Assembly (NCBI GenBank): GCA_003313425.1
Contig: NHZP01000053.1
Coordinates: 62,001-126,000 of the forward strand
DNA length: 64,000 nucleotides
Origin: Pseudopyrenochaeta lycopersici
Taxonomy: Eukaryota > Ascomycota > Dothideomycetes > Pleosporales > Pseudopyrenochaetaceae
Direction: 5' to 3'
Every line of letters starts with the position of its first letter. Position 1 is the stretch's first letter. Below, piece by piece: positions 44,760 to 56,690 of the stretch. The notes beneath the pieces were generated by a model, which was not told the DNA's origin, made no database searches, and worked only from the letters and a program-made list of their open reading frames with translations. The translations under genes and the position numbers were made by a program.

Positions 44760-45479
44760 AATAGTAGATTATACAGCGCTTTGGCTCCTCTCTGTAGTTA
44801 ACACACAGTTACTTAAGCTGTTACCTCTTAGGTAAGTTTAATAGTAAGGTGGTACTAACGTACTAGGACTAGATCCTATCCCCCCTTAGTTAAGCTTTGG
44901 GATAGCCCTCGCACGATAGTCGATTTACGGTGCTATCCTCTGCTGCCAGTTTGGCTAAAATTTTACAAGCTATTCTCTCTTAGTTAAGCTTTAGAATAGC
45001 CTAGAATTTGCTAGGTTTCTTTACTAGTAACCTGTTTCGCACCTTAGTGCCTGCGCTTTGCGCTACCTAAACACTAGGATTATTATTAACAAGATATATC
45101 TTATTGTTCCCTTCCTTAAATAGGAATACTCTAGGGATTATTCCCACTTTCATACACTACAGTCTGTGCGTGTGTTTTAATTTCGCGCACGTACCGCCTT
45201 AAGCACGCATTCACCCTCTAAAACTTCCCGATCGGGTAATTCTCTAAACTTAGCCTGTGTACAATACTCCTAAGTATTTATCCTAGTCCTAGCAACCTTA
45301 CCTAACTAATAACACTACTTAACTAACAGTTAAATCTTAAGTCTGCTTACTAAAGCTTAAGGATTCCCTCTAGTTTTACTTTAACTTTTACTTTTACTGC
45401 TACAGCTACTCTTACTTCTATCTAACCTTCTTTATTTAGCCTAATAGCAGACAGCTCTTATAATAAAGAGTCCTCTAGC

Positions 45480-47430
45480 TAGCAGCCCAAATTTTAAGCC
45501 TATTAGAAAGACGACGCGTCAGCTAAAACACAGGCGGCTCGTAATTAACTTAGGGAAAAGGCTTATTAACGCCAGGAGAAGAACAAGAATAAGGCCATAG
45601 AGGATTCAGAACCAGTTATCTCAGAAAACCCTGTTATTAAAGACGTAGAGTACCCTAAATTTGCGCTAACAAGCTCCTGCGCCAACTTATTAACTAAGGA
45701 AGTTAATCTACATTCCTTCTCTCGCGATATAACACAGCGTGCTAAGGGAGCTTATTAGATACAGCTACGTAAGGAAGCTGCTAATCTAGGTCTCCCTAAG
45801 GACTTTAATAACTATCTTCCTCTAGGTAGCCTTCTAAGTTTACTACTATCTGCGAGCTTAAGTCTACCTGCTTCTATTTAGCGATTAGCACCCTTAGGCA
45901 TCTAGCTTGTAAAGAACCACCCCAGTAAGTTCTTAAGCCTTAAGCCTACGTAACTTGCACGCCTAATAATACTGTTTAGGTGTGCCCTGCATACTCTTAA
46001 CAAGGATAAGAAGTTATTAGAGACACACTACCTTAACGCTTCTACTCTAAAGCAGGAACTAACTAAATAATAACACAGCTTCACTTAACAAAAGGATAAG
46101 CTAGTTAAAGAATACAATAAGCTCAGCGAGCAGTAGAATAAGCTCGTCGCTAACTACAAGACCTTAGAAGGTTTGTTGTAAGAAATCAAGAATAAGCGTA
46201 ACTCTGCGTTGCGCGACCGTCTGTTATCTAGCTCTCCTAAGGTTTTAGGCCTTACTAGACTTACTCTATTACAGCCAGCCCTAGGAGCTACAAATAAGCC
46301 TCTGCTAAGAGGAATAAGTACGCCTACACAAATCCTCCTACAAAGTAACGCAGCGGGCGGTATTCTTAATAAGTTTAGTTCCCCTTAGCGTGTTCCGCTC
46401 TTAACTAACCTTCCTCTTACTTACAAATACTGAACATCCCTAGGCGACATAGTAACGCTAAGCCCTTATCTAACTAAGCTCTACTATAAGATTAAAGGGT
46501 TACATTAGTTCTTATCTATAAAGAATAAGTAAATTCAGGTGCCTCTAGTATACTCTAGGGGTCTTAATCTTTATAGGTAGATTACGAAGATGCTTAACTA
46601 TTTTAAAAATAACGGGTTAGACTAGCAACATAACAATATGCGAGCATAATTTATCTTTTAAGCTACTAGCAGTTCTGCTCAAACCTTGCTATAAGAGCCT
46701 GATAGGTTTTTATATTAATATAAGGACGACTTTAAGTATTTTTCTGTCCTTAACTCTATCTTTAGCAACCGTAACTACTACGTTACAGCGGAATAGCGAT
46801 ATAATGCTTTAGTCTTCCCAGAACGTGGCTCGCTAGAATACCCTACTATAGTTAAAGTATAGGCTCTGTTCCAGACAGAGTTTAACGCTATTACTACTTA
46901 GCTTAGATAGATTACTGTAACTTAAGCGTATAAGCTTTAGGCTAAGCTTCCAGGCTATCTCTAACAGAGCCTTAGCAGCGCGCCTGCTGTCCATACTGCT
47001 GCTGACTTCCAATCTCTTTATAATATAATTAATAATGTATATTAGAGCTACGACCTCTAGTAATTGCCTTAGTATCTTGCTAATTGAATAAAGGGGCGTA
47101 ACGCGCCAGCCAGACTAAGCCTAGCACCGCCTCGTAAATTTGTTCTAAGGACGGCGGCGGATGAGCCTATTAAGAAAGCCAGTAAGCCTGCTCTAGGCCT
47201 ACGTCCGTTGTTTAAAGACAATAGAATAGGTGACCATAAGCTAGCTGACGGCCCTAAGCCTTATAACGCGGACTCCAGCCGTAACTAGTATTAAGGAAAT
47301 CCGCGCGGTAACCCAGCTACTAATTGTTACGTGCACGCAAGCCTAGAGACTAGTAACTCTGACTACAAAGAAGCCTCTGACAGTAATAGTAATGAAGCTG
47401 AGGTTGTTGTTTATTTAGGGGAAGAGTAAC
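45480..47430 (+). pseudogene. Gypsy-C gag relic
   Basis: Long plus-strand frame with TAG/TAA stops: a charged N-terminus, then LTKLYYKIKGLH.FLSIKNK and QSLYNIINNVY, ending in acidic text (DSNSNEAEVVVYLGEE) at about 47428. Consistent with a large gag; no zinc knuckle was found. Confidence 0.6.
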
Positions 47431-47479
47431 CCTAGATAAAAGTCCTTTGTCTGGGGTTAATAATTAGTCTTAGGAAACC

Positions 47480-50400
47480 GCGCTGGCTGCTACTTACTAG
47501 GGCGGCATACACAAGCCTGTAGCACAGGCACTCCTACGACGCACGCAGGCTGTCTAGAAAGACAAGCTATGTCTAGACAGCCTAGACCAGTTCGCTTTTA
47601 TAAGCATAGTCAGACAACAAGAAAACGCCCCCTACGTCGCCCGGACATTAGCAGACGACAGGGCAGATGCGAACTTTATCTCACAGTAGTTCCTCCAGCT
47701 CACCTAGGGGTTCTAACTAATTCCTCTTATTACGCCTATTATATATAAAGGATACGAAGGCGTTGCTTTAGAATCTATTACTTATAAAGTTAAATTCTAC
47801 ATAAAAATTAATTCCTACTTTAAGCATACTTCCGCCTATGTTCTTAACTAGTATAGGGCCTTTAACCTAGTGTTAGGATTCTGCTAGAGGAAACTGTACG
47901 TACTACGCTTTAATTACTGTTAGGGTATGATTAAATTCCCTGACGCATACTGCTAAATAGAATGCTAGTAACACTCGCATACACTACAAGTCGTCTGCGA
48001 GCGAGCCACGCCTAACGCTTCTACACAGCCTAGTTCCTCTACAGATAGCAGGAATAAAGGCAAGACTAGCCGACGACAGGCAAAGTTGGATACTGCAGCC
48101 CTAGCAAAGCTAGATAACGAACACCAAGTACTACATTAGTAAACTAAACCTGCGGTAGGCATTAAGGTCGTCTTGCTAAGAGCTATTTGGGCGTTTGCTA
48201 AATAAAAAAACTACCCTCTGTTTATGATAGTTCGTCGCTTACTACTAGGAGCGTTACGGAAAATCCGTCGCGCAGCGGCATAAAAGGACTATAATAAGTT
48301 CTTTGACTCTCCTAAGGAAGTCTTGTTAAAAGACATCCTGCCTCCGCACCTGCTTAAGGAATATGCCTTGATTATTCCTGTGTTTAATAAAGTAGCCGCG
48401 GCTAAGCTCCTAGATTACTTAGAACATAACTACGAGATTAAGCTTAAGCTAGGAGCTAAGGTGCCTAATTATTAAGTAAGACTATTTTCTAGTAAACAGT
48501 TTAAAGCTATTAAGTAATATGTTTAGGAGATAGAGGCCCGGGATTTTATCTTCTAGGGACCCTCTGCTATACGAAATAACTTACTTATTATTGCTAAACC
48601 TGGCGGTAGTATCTAAGTCTGCGTAGATTATTAAGACCTTAACAAAGCCTCTGTTAAGGATTAATACCTAATTCCTTTCTTCTGCAAGACTTTAGCTAAG
48701 CTTAACAAAGCTGTTATCTTTTCTAAATTTAATATCGTGCACGCTTTTCATTAAATTCGCATGAAGCCTAGTTCAGAGTGGCTTACTGCCTTCTCTACGC
48801 GTCAGGGCACTTATTAATACCGCGTGATGCCTATAGGCCTCTATAATGCTCTAGCTACGTTTTAAAGGGTAATTAATAGCGCTCTTTTAAGTACCTTAAT
48901 AAGTTTTATACCGCCTATCTAGACAATATCTTAGTTTTCTCAGAATTAGTAGAAGCCTACATAGAGTATGTAAAAAAGGTGCTTACGCGCCTTAAGGAAA
49001 AAGGGTTCTATGTAGACCCGCGCAAATTAGAATTTTACATAGACTATATTAAGTTCCTAGGTATAATAATTATAAATAAGGGTATTAAAATTAACCCTAA
49101 GAAGATTAGGGCTGTACAGTAATAGGAAACACTAAAGACTGCCTAAGATGTGCTCGCTTTCCTTAGGTACACTAGCTTCTCCCGGCGCTTTATTAAAGGC
49201 TACTTAAAGATAGCGTTACCGCTTACACGCCTTATTAAGGCTACTATTATAGAAAAGAAAAGTAGTAATCCTAATAAACCTGCCTATAAGAAGGTTTATT
49301 ATAAGCTAATTATATAGGGAGAGGAGGAAGTAAAAGCTTTTAAGGCTCTTAAAGCAGTATTTTGTGTAGGCGTAGTGTTAAAGTATTTTAATCCTGCTAA
49401 GTAAATCTATATCTTTACTAATGCGTTAGGATAGGCATTAGGTAGGGTTATGAAGTAATATAATAATAAGGACGTCCTATAACCTGTTGCTTTCTTTTTA
49501 AAGAAACACTCTCTAGCAGAGTGTAACTACGACATCTATAATCTTAAACTTATAGTAATTATACGGGTATTTAAGGAATAGGAGCCTGAACTTATAGGCT
49601 CTTCTTAACTAATATAGGTGATAACAGACTATAAGAACCTAGAATAGTTTATAATAACTAAAAAACTTAGCTAATAGTAAGTACAGTAGTCCTTGTTTCT
49701 TAGCTAGTTTAACTTTAAGATTATCTATGCTCTTGGGGAAACTAATAGTAAAGCGGACGCTTTAAGCTGTTAACCTTAAGATACCCTAACAGACGTAGAA
49801 GACCCTTATTATAGTACACAGGCTGCTATTCTTAGACCCTAAGTACTCTCCCTAGGCATATAACTAGCAGTTATAACAGCCTTACGCGCCTTAGCCTTTA
49901 GTTAACCTAAGTCCTTAGACTAAATATCCTAGGAATAAGCTAAGGTAGTGTAATTTTACTTTACCTGCGCTCGTAGAACAGACTTACCTGCAGAATTTAA
50001 TAACAATAATAACAATCCTACGCCTATTAACGGTATAATAGATCCTTTACTGCCCCGTTACGAGGACGACTATTAGTTAATAGAAGAAATCCTAGACGCC
50101 GCGTACGCTGACAACGCTATAGCTAAAAAGGCCTTTAAAGCTATTAACATAGAAACCGCTAAATTACTATCATAGTTTCACAAGAATAGCTACTATTTCT
50201 CCGATGCAGACCTGTTAAGTATAGGTAAAGGAGCTTCCTAACGCCTGTGGATAGACAAGACTAGGCTTTACGTGCCTCCTAACCTACAGTTACGCTGACG
50301 TATTATGGAGTTATGTTATAACTATTAAATTGCTAGTTATAAGGGCCCTCGTAACACGTTCTTTCTTATGTACTCGCAGTATTACTAGCTAAAGATGTAC

Positions 50401-51660
50401 CTGTTGATTAAACAGTATTACGACGCGTGCGCTACTTATTACTAAACAAAAAGCCCTTAGGACGGTAAGCATAGTTACTTGCGGCTACTACCAGTGCCTT
50501 ATGGACGCTAGACGGAAATTTTAGTTAATTTTATTTAAGATTTACCTACCTCTTAGCTAGATGGCCGTACTTTTAAGAATATCCTCGTTATTATAGACCG
50601 CCTCACAAAAAGACGGCATTTTTTCCCCACGTATAGCTATACTGTAGCTGAAGCTGCTAGGTGCTTTATAGAGGTCTTTAAATTATATAGCATTCCCCTT
50701 AGTATTATCTCTAACTGCAGTTCAAATTTTATTAGTTAGTTTTAGAGGCGGGTCTGTAAGCGACTGCGTATCTAACAGCGCTTGTTAACAGCCCATCACC
50801 CTAAATCAGACAGGCAGACTAAGCAGGCAAATTAAGCCTTAGAAATTTATCTTCGTTAGTATATTAACTACGCGCAAACTAACTAGGCTGCCTAGCTTTA
50901 CGTCGCTAAGTTTCAGGCCAACAATACAGTTAACGCCTCCACAGGCATGACGCTATTCTTTGCGGATCTCAGATATCACCCTCGCAGTGGCATACACCCA
51001 GGGGAAAACTGTAACAAAAAGCTTAGTAGCGCCGCAGCTAGTAATAAAATCCAGGCAGACAAGCTTATAAACACCCACGCGGACCTAGTTACTTATTTAC
51101 AAGAACAAATACTATAGGCTTAACAAGAACAAGCTTATTATACTAACACCTCTCACCAATTAGTGCCAAAGTACGCTGTTAGAGACTAAGTTATAGTTAA
51201 CATAATTAATTAGTCTACCAAACAGGAATTAAAGAAGCTGGACCTTAAGTGGGCAGGGCCTTACAGCGTTACGAGAGTCGTGCATAACAGCTGGGCGTAT
51301 CAATTAGACCTTCCACCAGACATGTTAGGCAGCGGAGTTTTTCCTGTGTTTTACCCTAAGCTTCTTCAGCCTACGCCCTCGAAAGGGCTTCTAGATCAAG
51401 CGCCAGCTCAGCTAGTAGCTGTTAAGGTGATTAATCCTGACAGCAAGGTTCAAGATAAGTAGCTTATTAACAATTTTCTTAATTGCCAGCAAACTAGCGT
51501 TAAAGGCCGCTAAAAGCGCAAGTGGCAGTACCTGATTAAATAGACTAGATACCCGAAACCCACCTAGCACCCGGCAACTAAGTACCCTAACAACTACAAC
51601 GCTTATCTGTTTCATTAGCGACAGCCTAATAAGCCTAAGCCACCTACTTGTTGCATGCCT
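47480..51660 (+). pseudogene. Gypsy-C pol relic (protease-like, RT, RNase H, integrase)
   Basis: RT near 48560-49000 with LLIIAKPGGSI.VCVDY.DLN, GLYNALATF and AYLDNILVFSELVEAYIEYV (YLDN replaces YLDD). Integrase core near 50560 (FKNILVIIDRLTKRRHFFP) and TAHHPKSDRQTKQAN near 50790. The open stretch at 51280-51462 is the C-terminal domain (WAYQLDLPPDMLGSGVFPVF). A canonical chromodomain was not seen. Stops as in the other elements. Some residues differ from catalytic consensus, as expected from RIP. Confidence 0.8.
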
Positions 51661-51735
51661 CCAAATTAGTCACCACTTAACAAGGATAGGCTAGCTGCAG
51701 AAGAGTATCTCAGCGGCGACGAAGGTATCTAAACA

Positions 51736-51870
51736 GTTTTGCTCAAGTTGGCGCGCCTCAATTTGCCTCGATTTGCGCGCCTCCAGCCTCAATTCGCGCA
51801 TCTATAGCCTCAAGATTGCTCGCCTTCGCCCTCACTCTGCGCAGTGCGCCTCGCTTTGCGCGCCACGTCT
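51736..51870 (+). repeat. GCGCGCCTC-type short repeats in the 3' leader of Gypsy-C
   Basis: Degenerate repetition of GCGCGCCTCAATTTGCC / GCCTCAATTCGCGC / GCCTCGCTTTGCGCGCC. CpG-rich and little mutated although it lies in an inactivated element. Function unknown. Confidence 0.5.
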
Positions 51871-52117
51871 AGGGACCTAGGTTGCTCCCATATGTATTGT
51901 ACGAAGGTCTTTAGGTTCTGTTTTTGCGTCGCAGGGTAGAAGTGTCAGAAAACACCTCGGAGCTCGGCGATTTTGTATAGGAAACTGTTTAGACATGCGC
52001 AGCGCCATACAAAGCCTATTGCCGGATTCACTGAGTTAGAGGGACTTAGTAGTGAATGGTTTTCTTATGTTTTATCTTAAATTTTTGTCTCTCAGTTCAG
52101 AGGCCCTCACTATTTTG

Positions 52118-52131
52118 AAGGGGGGGGGTCG
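52118..52131 (+). promoter_or_regulatory. Polypurine tract of Gypsy-C
   Basis: GAAGGGGGGGGTCG directly precedes the 3' LTR; this is the expected primer site for plus-strand DNA synthesis. Confidence 0.8.
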
Positions 52132-52433
52132 TGTCAGGGTTCAATCCTTTCAGGTTACTAGACGCAGGTGAAAGGGTTCAATCCTTCCAAGTTACTAGAC
52201 GCAGGTGAAAGGTAACGATCCTGCCAAGTTACTAGACGCAGGTGAAAGGTAACTGTTACCTCTTACCTTTCACCAAGCTAGGTAACTGGATCGGGACTAG
52301 CCTGCTCTAGCTTATGTATATAGGCAGCACCTCTCCCCCGAAGGTGAGAGGTATCTGCTATTTTGTCCATTTCCTTTTAAATTGAGTTTCTTCAACTAAG
52401 ACCGTCCCAACTGTGCGTGTTGACTGCCTTACA
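52132..52433 (+). repeat. Gypsy-C 3' LTR
   Basis: Starts TGTCAGGGTTCAATCC, ends GCCTTACA, with the same three 37-bp units (about 52139-52249). Nearly identical to the 5' LTR, differing by a few transitions. Confidence 0.9.
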
Positions 52434-52499
52434 TTCTCCTTCTGTAGTATAGGACAAATGCACACTCGTTAGTTAGGCCTCTTCGCCCATAACAATATG

Positions 52500-54690
52500 C
52501 TATAGCCTACCTAGACAATATTTTAGTATACTTAAGGAATATAGACGAATATTAGGACTATGTTAAGGAAGTACTATAACGATTAAGGGACTACTACCTA
52601 GAGTTAAAATTAGAAAAATACGAATTTTATAAAGAAGAAGTAGAATTCCTAGGATATATAGTCAGAAGATAGAGAGTATAGATCAGCGAATCTAAAATTA
52701 GGACAATCTGAGAATAGAAGACACTATAAATAGTTAAGGATATTCAGTTATTTCTAGGATTTATTAACTTTAATTAATAATTTATTAAGGACTTTGCTAA
52801 GATCGTAATACCCTTAACTAGACTAACAAAAAAAGAAGAAAAATAGGACTAGAATAAAGAACAACAACGAGCCTTTGAAATGCTAAAAGAAGCCTGTATA
52901 GCTAAACTAGTACTTATATTATTTACTAGTAGACAGCTACTAAGGATTGAAACGGATGCGTTAGATCTCGCGATTAGAGTAGTAGCCTTACAGAAAAAAG
53001 ATAGCAAATAGCACCCTATAGCGTATTATTTACGAAAGTTCTTATAAATAGAAGAATAATATAATATCTATAATAAAGAACTTAAAGCTATTATTAATGT
53101 ACTGTGATATTAGAGAGTATACGCGGAGAGTTACTTAGTACTTACTATCTACACAGACTACTAAAACCTACTATACTTTATAACAACTAAATAACTTAAT
53201 TATAGATAAGTAAGATAGTTAGAACTCCTAAGATAGTATAAATTTAAGATTATATACATACTAGGAAAGGAAAATAGGAGAGCAGACGCTCTAAGCAGAA
53301 GACACGATATAGTAGGAAAGAAAACTAAAGTTTGTATAGTAATCCTAAAAATAAATAAAGATAGAACTTTAGGACCTTTACAAGAATACTACGTAATCTT
53401 AAAAATATAAGCAGAAGTCCCTAAGGACCTACACGGGATTATTATCTAATAACACTACGACAACCTAATACACGGGCACCTAGGAGTTACAAAAACTATA
53501 GAACTTATCTAACGAAACTACTACATTAATAATCTAAAATAAAAAGTAGAGACACATATTAAAAAGTGTGTACCCTGCTAATAAAATAAACATGCCATAT
53601 ACGCACCTTATAGCGAATCATAAGTAATAAGGATACTTACGAAGCTATAGGAAGATATAGCGATAGACTTTATTACAGACTTACCTAAGTCTGCGGATAA
53701 AGTAACTAGATATAAGTATAACGCGATATGCAATATAGTATACAGATGTATTAAATACGCAGAGTTTATACTGTTTAGAAAGAATTTTATAGCACTATAA
53801 CTCGCGGAAATAATAAAGGACTGAATATTCTAATACTACGGCATACTAAAAACTATTATTAGCGATAGAGATAAGTTATTTACATCTAATTTCTAGTTAA
53901 CCTTTATAGCTAAGATAGGCACCTAAAGGAAACTATCTACAGCGTACTACCTAGAAACTAATAGATAAACAGAACGAATAAACAGAATCCTAAAATAATA
54001 CCTACAGGCGTATTATAATAAATAACAGAACAACTAGGTATTACTATTACTAACAGTATAAATTATATTTAATAATAGTAAATCTAAGGTAATAGGCAAA
54101 ACACTGTTCTACGCCTATTACGGGAAACACCTAAACCTATTTAAAAGAAACTTTCTAAGTATTAAAGTAGAAGCCGCAGTTAAAATAGCAGGAGAACTGC
54201 AGGCAACGCTAAAATAATTACAAGAAAGACTTAAGAAAAGATAAAGATAATAAATTTTATACGTTAATAAGAAAAGAAAAACAGCGCCTTAGCTAAAAAA
54301 GGGGGATAAGGTATATTTGCTTATAAAAAACCTACGCATAAAACAACCTAATAAGAGATTAGACTATATTAAAGTTAGACTATTTTTAGTTAAGTAACGC
54401 AACAGACTAGTTCTATATATATTAGAACTACCTAAAGACGTAAAGATCTACCTAAGGTTCTACATTAAGCTATTAGAACCTGCGCACCTAGTAACGCTAC
54501 TCTAAAAAACCTTTAGGTATAAGACTAAAAAAGAAATAGAGTACGAAGTTAAGAAAATCCTTAATAAGAGACGCTTAAAGATTATAGAAAATTAGTATAG
54601 AGAAAGGGAGTACCTTATAAAATAGAAGGACTACCCTAACTTAGAAAATATATAGGAACCTAAGTTAAACCTAGTAAACTATAAGGAATA
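52500..54690 (+). pseudogene. Gypsy-B2 pol, second part (RT end, RNase H, integrase, chromodomain)
   Basis: Resumes with AIAYLDNILVYLRNIDEY and EFYKEEVEFLGYIV, then RNase H (IETDALDLAIRVVALQ), an integrase zinc-binding segment (HYDNLIHGHLGVTKT ... CVPC) and catalytic text (IDFITDLPKSADKVTRYKYN, IISDRDKLF). Chromodomain at about 54530-54690 (EIEYEVKKILNKRR ... YLIK.KDYPNLENI.EPKLNL). TAG/TAA at Trp and Gln sites. Confidence 0.85.
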
Positions 54691-54799
54691 AATTAGTAAA
54701 TATAACTGTAATAAAGAATAAGAAGACCTTAGGTATTAGAACTATAACTAACCTAATCTAATAACGTAATTCCTAGAGGAAGAGGATTACCTTTAAGCT

Positions 54800-55310
54800 A
54801 GGATAGAGTAAAGACGCTCTAGTCTAAGGCAGAAGTACTAGGCATTAGCCCTTATTTAAGAACGTTAACCTTACGGTTAATATCCTCAATTGCCTCTAAC
54901 GCTTTAATCTCTTCCGCGATACAACTAGAATTATCTACCTATTATTACTTATAACGCTGTAATAACTTCTGTTATTTACGAAGTTAATTCTTTTTCGCGC
55001 GAGTAGTAAGAAAGGTATTTAACGCTTTCTATTCTGCGTTGTTAGCCTTAGCTTCTTACGCGTCTAACTAAGCTAATTCCTTATCTAGACAAGAAAAGTT
55101 TAGAACTAGCACATCTACTAGCTTGCATAATAACACCCTATTTTAATAATAATTCCTATACTTCTCTTTTAATAATAATATCCTACACTCTAACTTCTTT
55201 TTTAAATAATATTTATAAGAAACTATAGCAACCTAACTAATAGCGTTTATACAATCTTTAACAGAATAATAATAGGCAGTACTACAAGAAGCTATAGGTT
55301 AGTTATGAGG
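54800..55310 (-). pseudogene. Antisense coiled-coil ORF at the 3' end of Gypsy-B2
   Basis: Minus-strand frame of about 170 codons between the chromodomain and the 3' LTR, interrupted only by TAG/TAA at positions that read as Gln. Text: SCSTAYYYSVKDCINAIS, then a helix-rich part (KELA.LDA.EAKANNAE, TTRAKKN.LRK.QKLLQRYK) and IAEEIKALEAIEDINRKVNV. Composition is Ala/Gln/Leu/Lys-rich, coiled-coil-like. Similar coiled-coil proteins are common as hypothetical genes in fungal repeats. No function known to me. Confidence 0.55.
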
Positions 55311-55335
55311 ACATAAGGACTAGAGAGGGGGATAG

Positions 55336-55729
55336 TGTTACGAACAGGAAGTGGGAAGGCGGCGGTTATAAGGATAAGGGAAGAGGCACGGACGACCAAC
55401 GTAGAGACTAAGCCTCTGAACTAACTAATAACGCTAGGATCACGTAATCCTAGAAAACCCACGCTAAGACAGACTATGTCCTATAGGACAGAGACAAACC
55501 TAGAAATCCTAGAGGGGGTCTTATAAGAATTCTATAAGATAATTATGTATATAGACTTGCATAATGTAGCTCTATAGCATATTGTAATTAACTTAAGATA
55601 ATCTATAAGTATACTACTATTTAATACTTCTACCTTTAACTTAGCCTGCACATCTACAGAATACTCTAAAGATACTACTAGTTAATACTAGTTGCTTTAT
55701 ATTATAACTACTTGATTAGATCTTTAACA
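55336..55729 (+). repeat. Gypsy-B2 3' LTR
   Basis: Starts TGTTACGAACAGG, ends TTTAACA, followed by TSD ACTAT. Confidence 0.9.
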
Positions 55730-56478
55730 ACTATATAGATATAAAAGATTTATTAAAACACTCTTTAGAATATAAAAATAATTTAGATATATTAAGTAGT
55801 AAGCTTACTTAAAGAAATTATAAAGCTTATAATATTTTAGAAATATATAACGTACTAAAACTTATTTAAAGAATATAAGGAAACAGCTTTAATTAAATAC
55901 CAAAAATAGAATTATAAGATGCTTATTAAACATAAGAACGTATTAAAACTATAAAAAACATGTCTTCTTATCTAAGAATAATATAGCTAACAGAGTATAT
56001 ATATTACTAACTTAAAGAAAGAATCCATAAAAGAAAGTAAAAGTAATATAGCCTTACTAATCTTTTTTGCACTAAAGAAAAATAAGTAGCTATAACTATG
56101 TATAAATTATAGAATACTTAAAAAAGCTATAAGAAAGAATTACTACTTACTAATTAAAATTAATTAGTTAATAAACTAACTATAAGAAGTAAGGTACTTT
56201 ATAAAGTTTAATATAAGGGATAGTTACTATTAAATAAGAATAGTAGAAGAAGATAAATAGAAAATAGTTTTTATAATATAATTAATGTTATATAAATATA
56301 AAGTTATACTATTTAGATTAACTAACGCCCTACTATATTTTAAGTAGTAATAAACTATATATTATATAAATACTTAGATATATTTATAATAGTATATATA
56401 GATAATATTCTTATATATAATTAAAGTATACTTAAAGAATATATTAAGAAAGTACTAAATAAGCTATAAAAATATAAT

Positions 56479-56653
56479 TGTCAGATAAGAGGCATAAAAA
56501 CTGAAGTATACGAATACTGCATCGTGGACGGTATCACCTATGTATCATCGATGTATCAGGTCTGTGTTTAAAGAGGAGAGAAAACAGAACTAACGAAAAT
56601 ATAATTAATTCTGATCTACAATTATAACTAAAAAGATATATTAAATTCTAATA
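56479..56653 (+). repeat. Copia-E 5' LTR
   Basis: Starts TGTCAGATAAG, ends TTCTAATA (RIP form of TTCTGACA). Confidence 0.9.
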
Positions 56654-56690
56654 ATTAAGAGTCTTACTAACCCTATAACGAGCGAGGACC

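Larger units (their letters stand above)
44457..52433 (+). mobile_element. Gypsy-C: LTR retrotransposon, 7977 bp
   Basis: LTRs 44457-44759 and 52132-52433, TSD TTCTC at 44452-44456 and 52434-52438, polypurine tract GAAGGGGGGGGTCG just before the 3' LTR. Gag, protease-like, RT, RNase H and integrase can be read in gypsy order; stops are mainly TAG/TAA. Innermost insertion of this stack, therefore the youngest here. Confidence 0.95.
44262..52494 (+). repeat. Solo LTR-D, split by Gypsy-C
   Basis: Pieces 44262-44456 and 52439-52494, 251 bp in total. Starts TGTAATGGGC, ends GCCCATAACA (terminal inverted match), TSD ATATG at 44257-44261 and 52495-52499. No internal retroelement of its own remains, so it is a solo LTR left by recombination. 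It carries few RIP changes. Confidence 0.85.
39610..55729 (+). mobile_element. Gypsy-B2: chromovirus-type LTR retrotransposon carrying nested insertions
   Basis: LTRs 39610-40003 and 55336-55729, both 394 bp; TSD ACTAT at 39605-39609 and 55730-55734. Own sequence is about 6.5 kb once Tc1 (41111-42460), LTR-D (44262-52494) and Gypsy-C (44457-52433) are removed. Gag, protease, RT, RNase H, integrase and chromodomain are in gypsy order. A purine-rich tract (AGAGAGGGGGATAG) precedes the 3' LTR at 55322-55335. RIP stops throughout. Confidence 0.95.
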
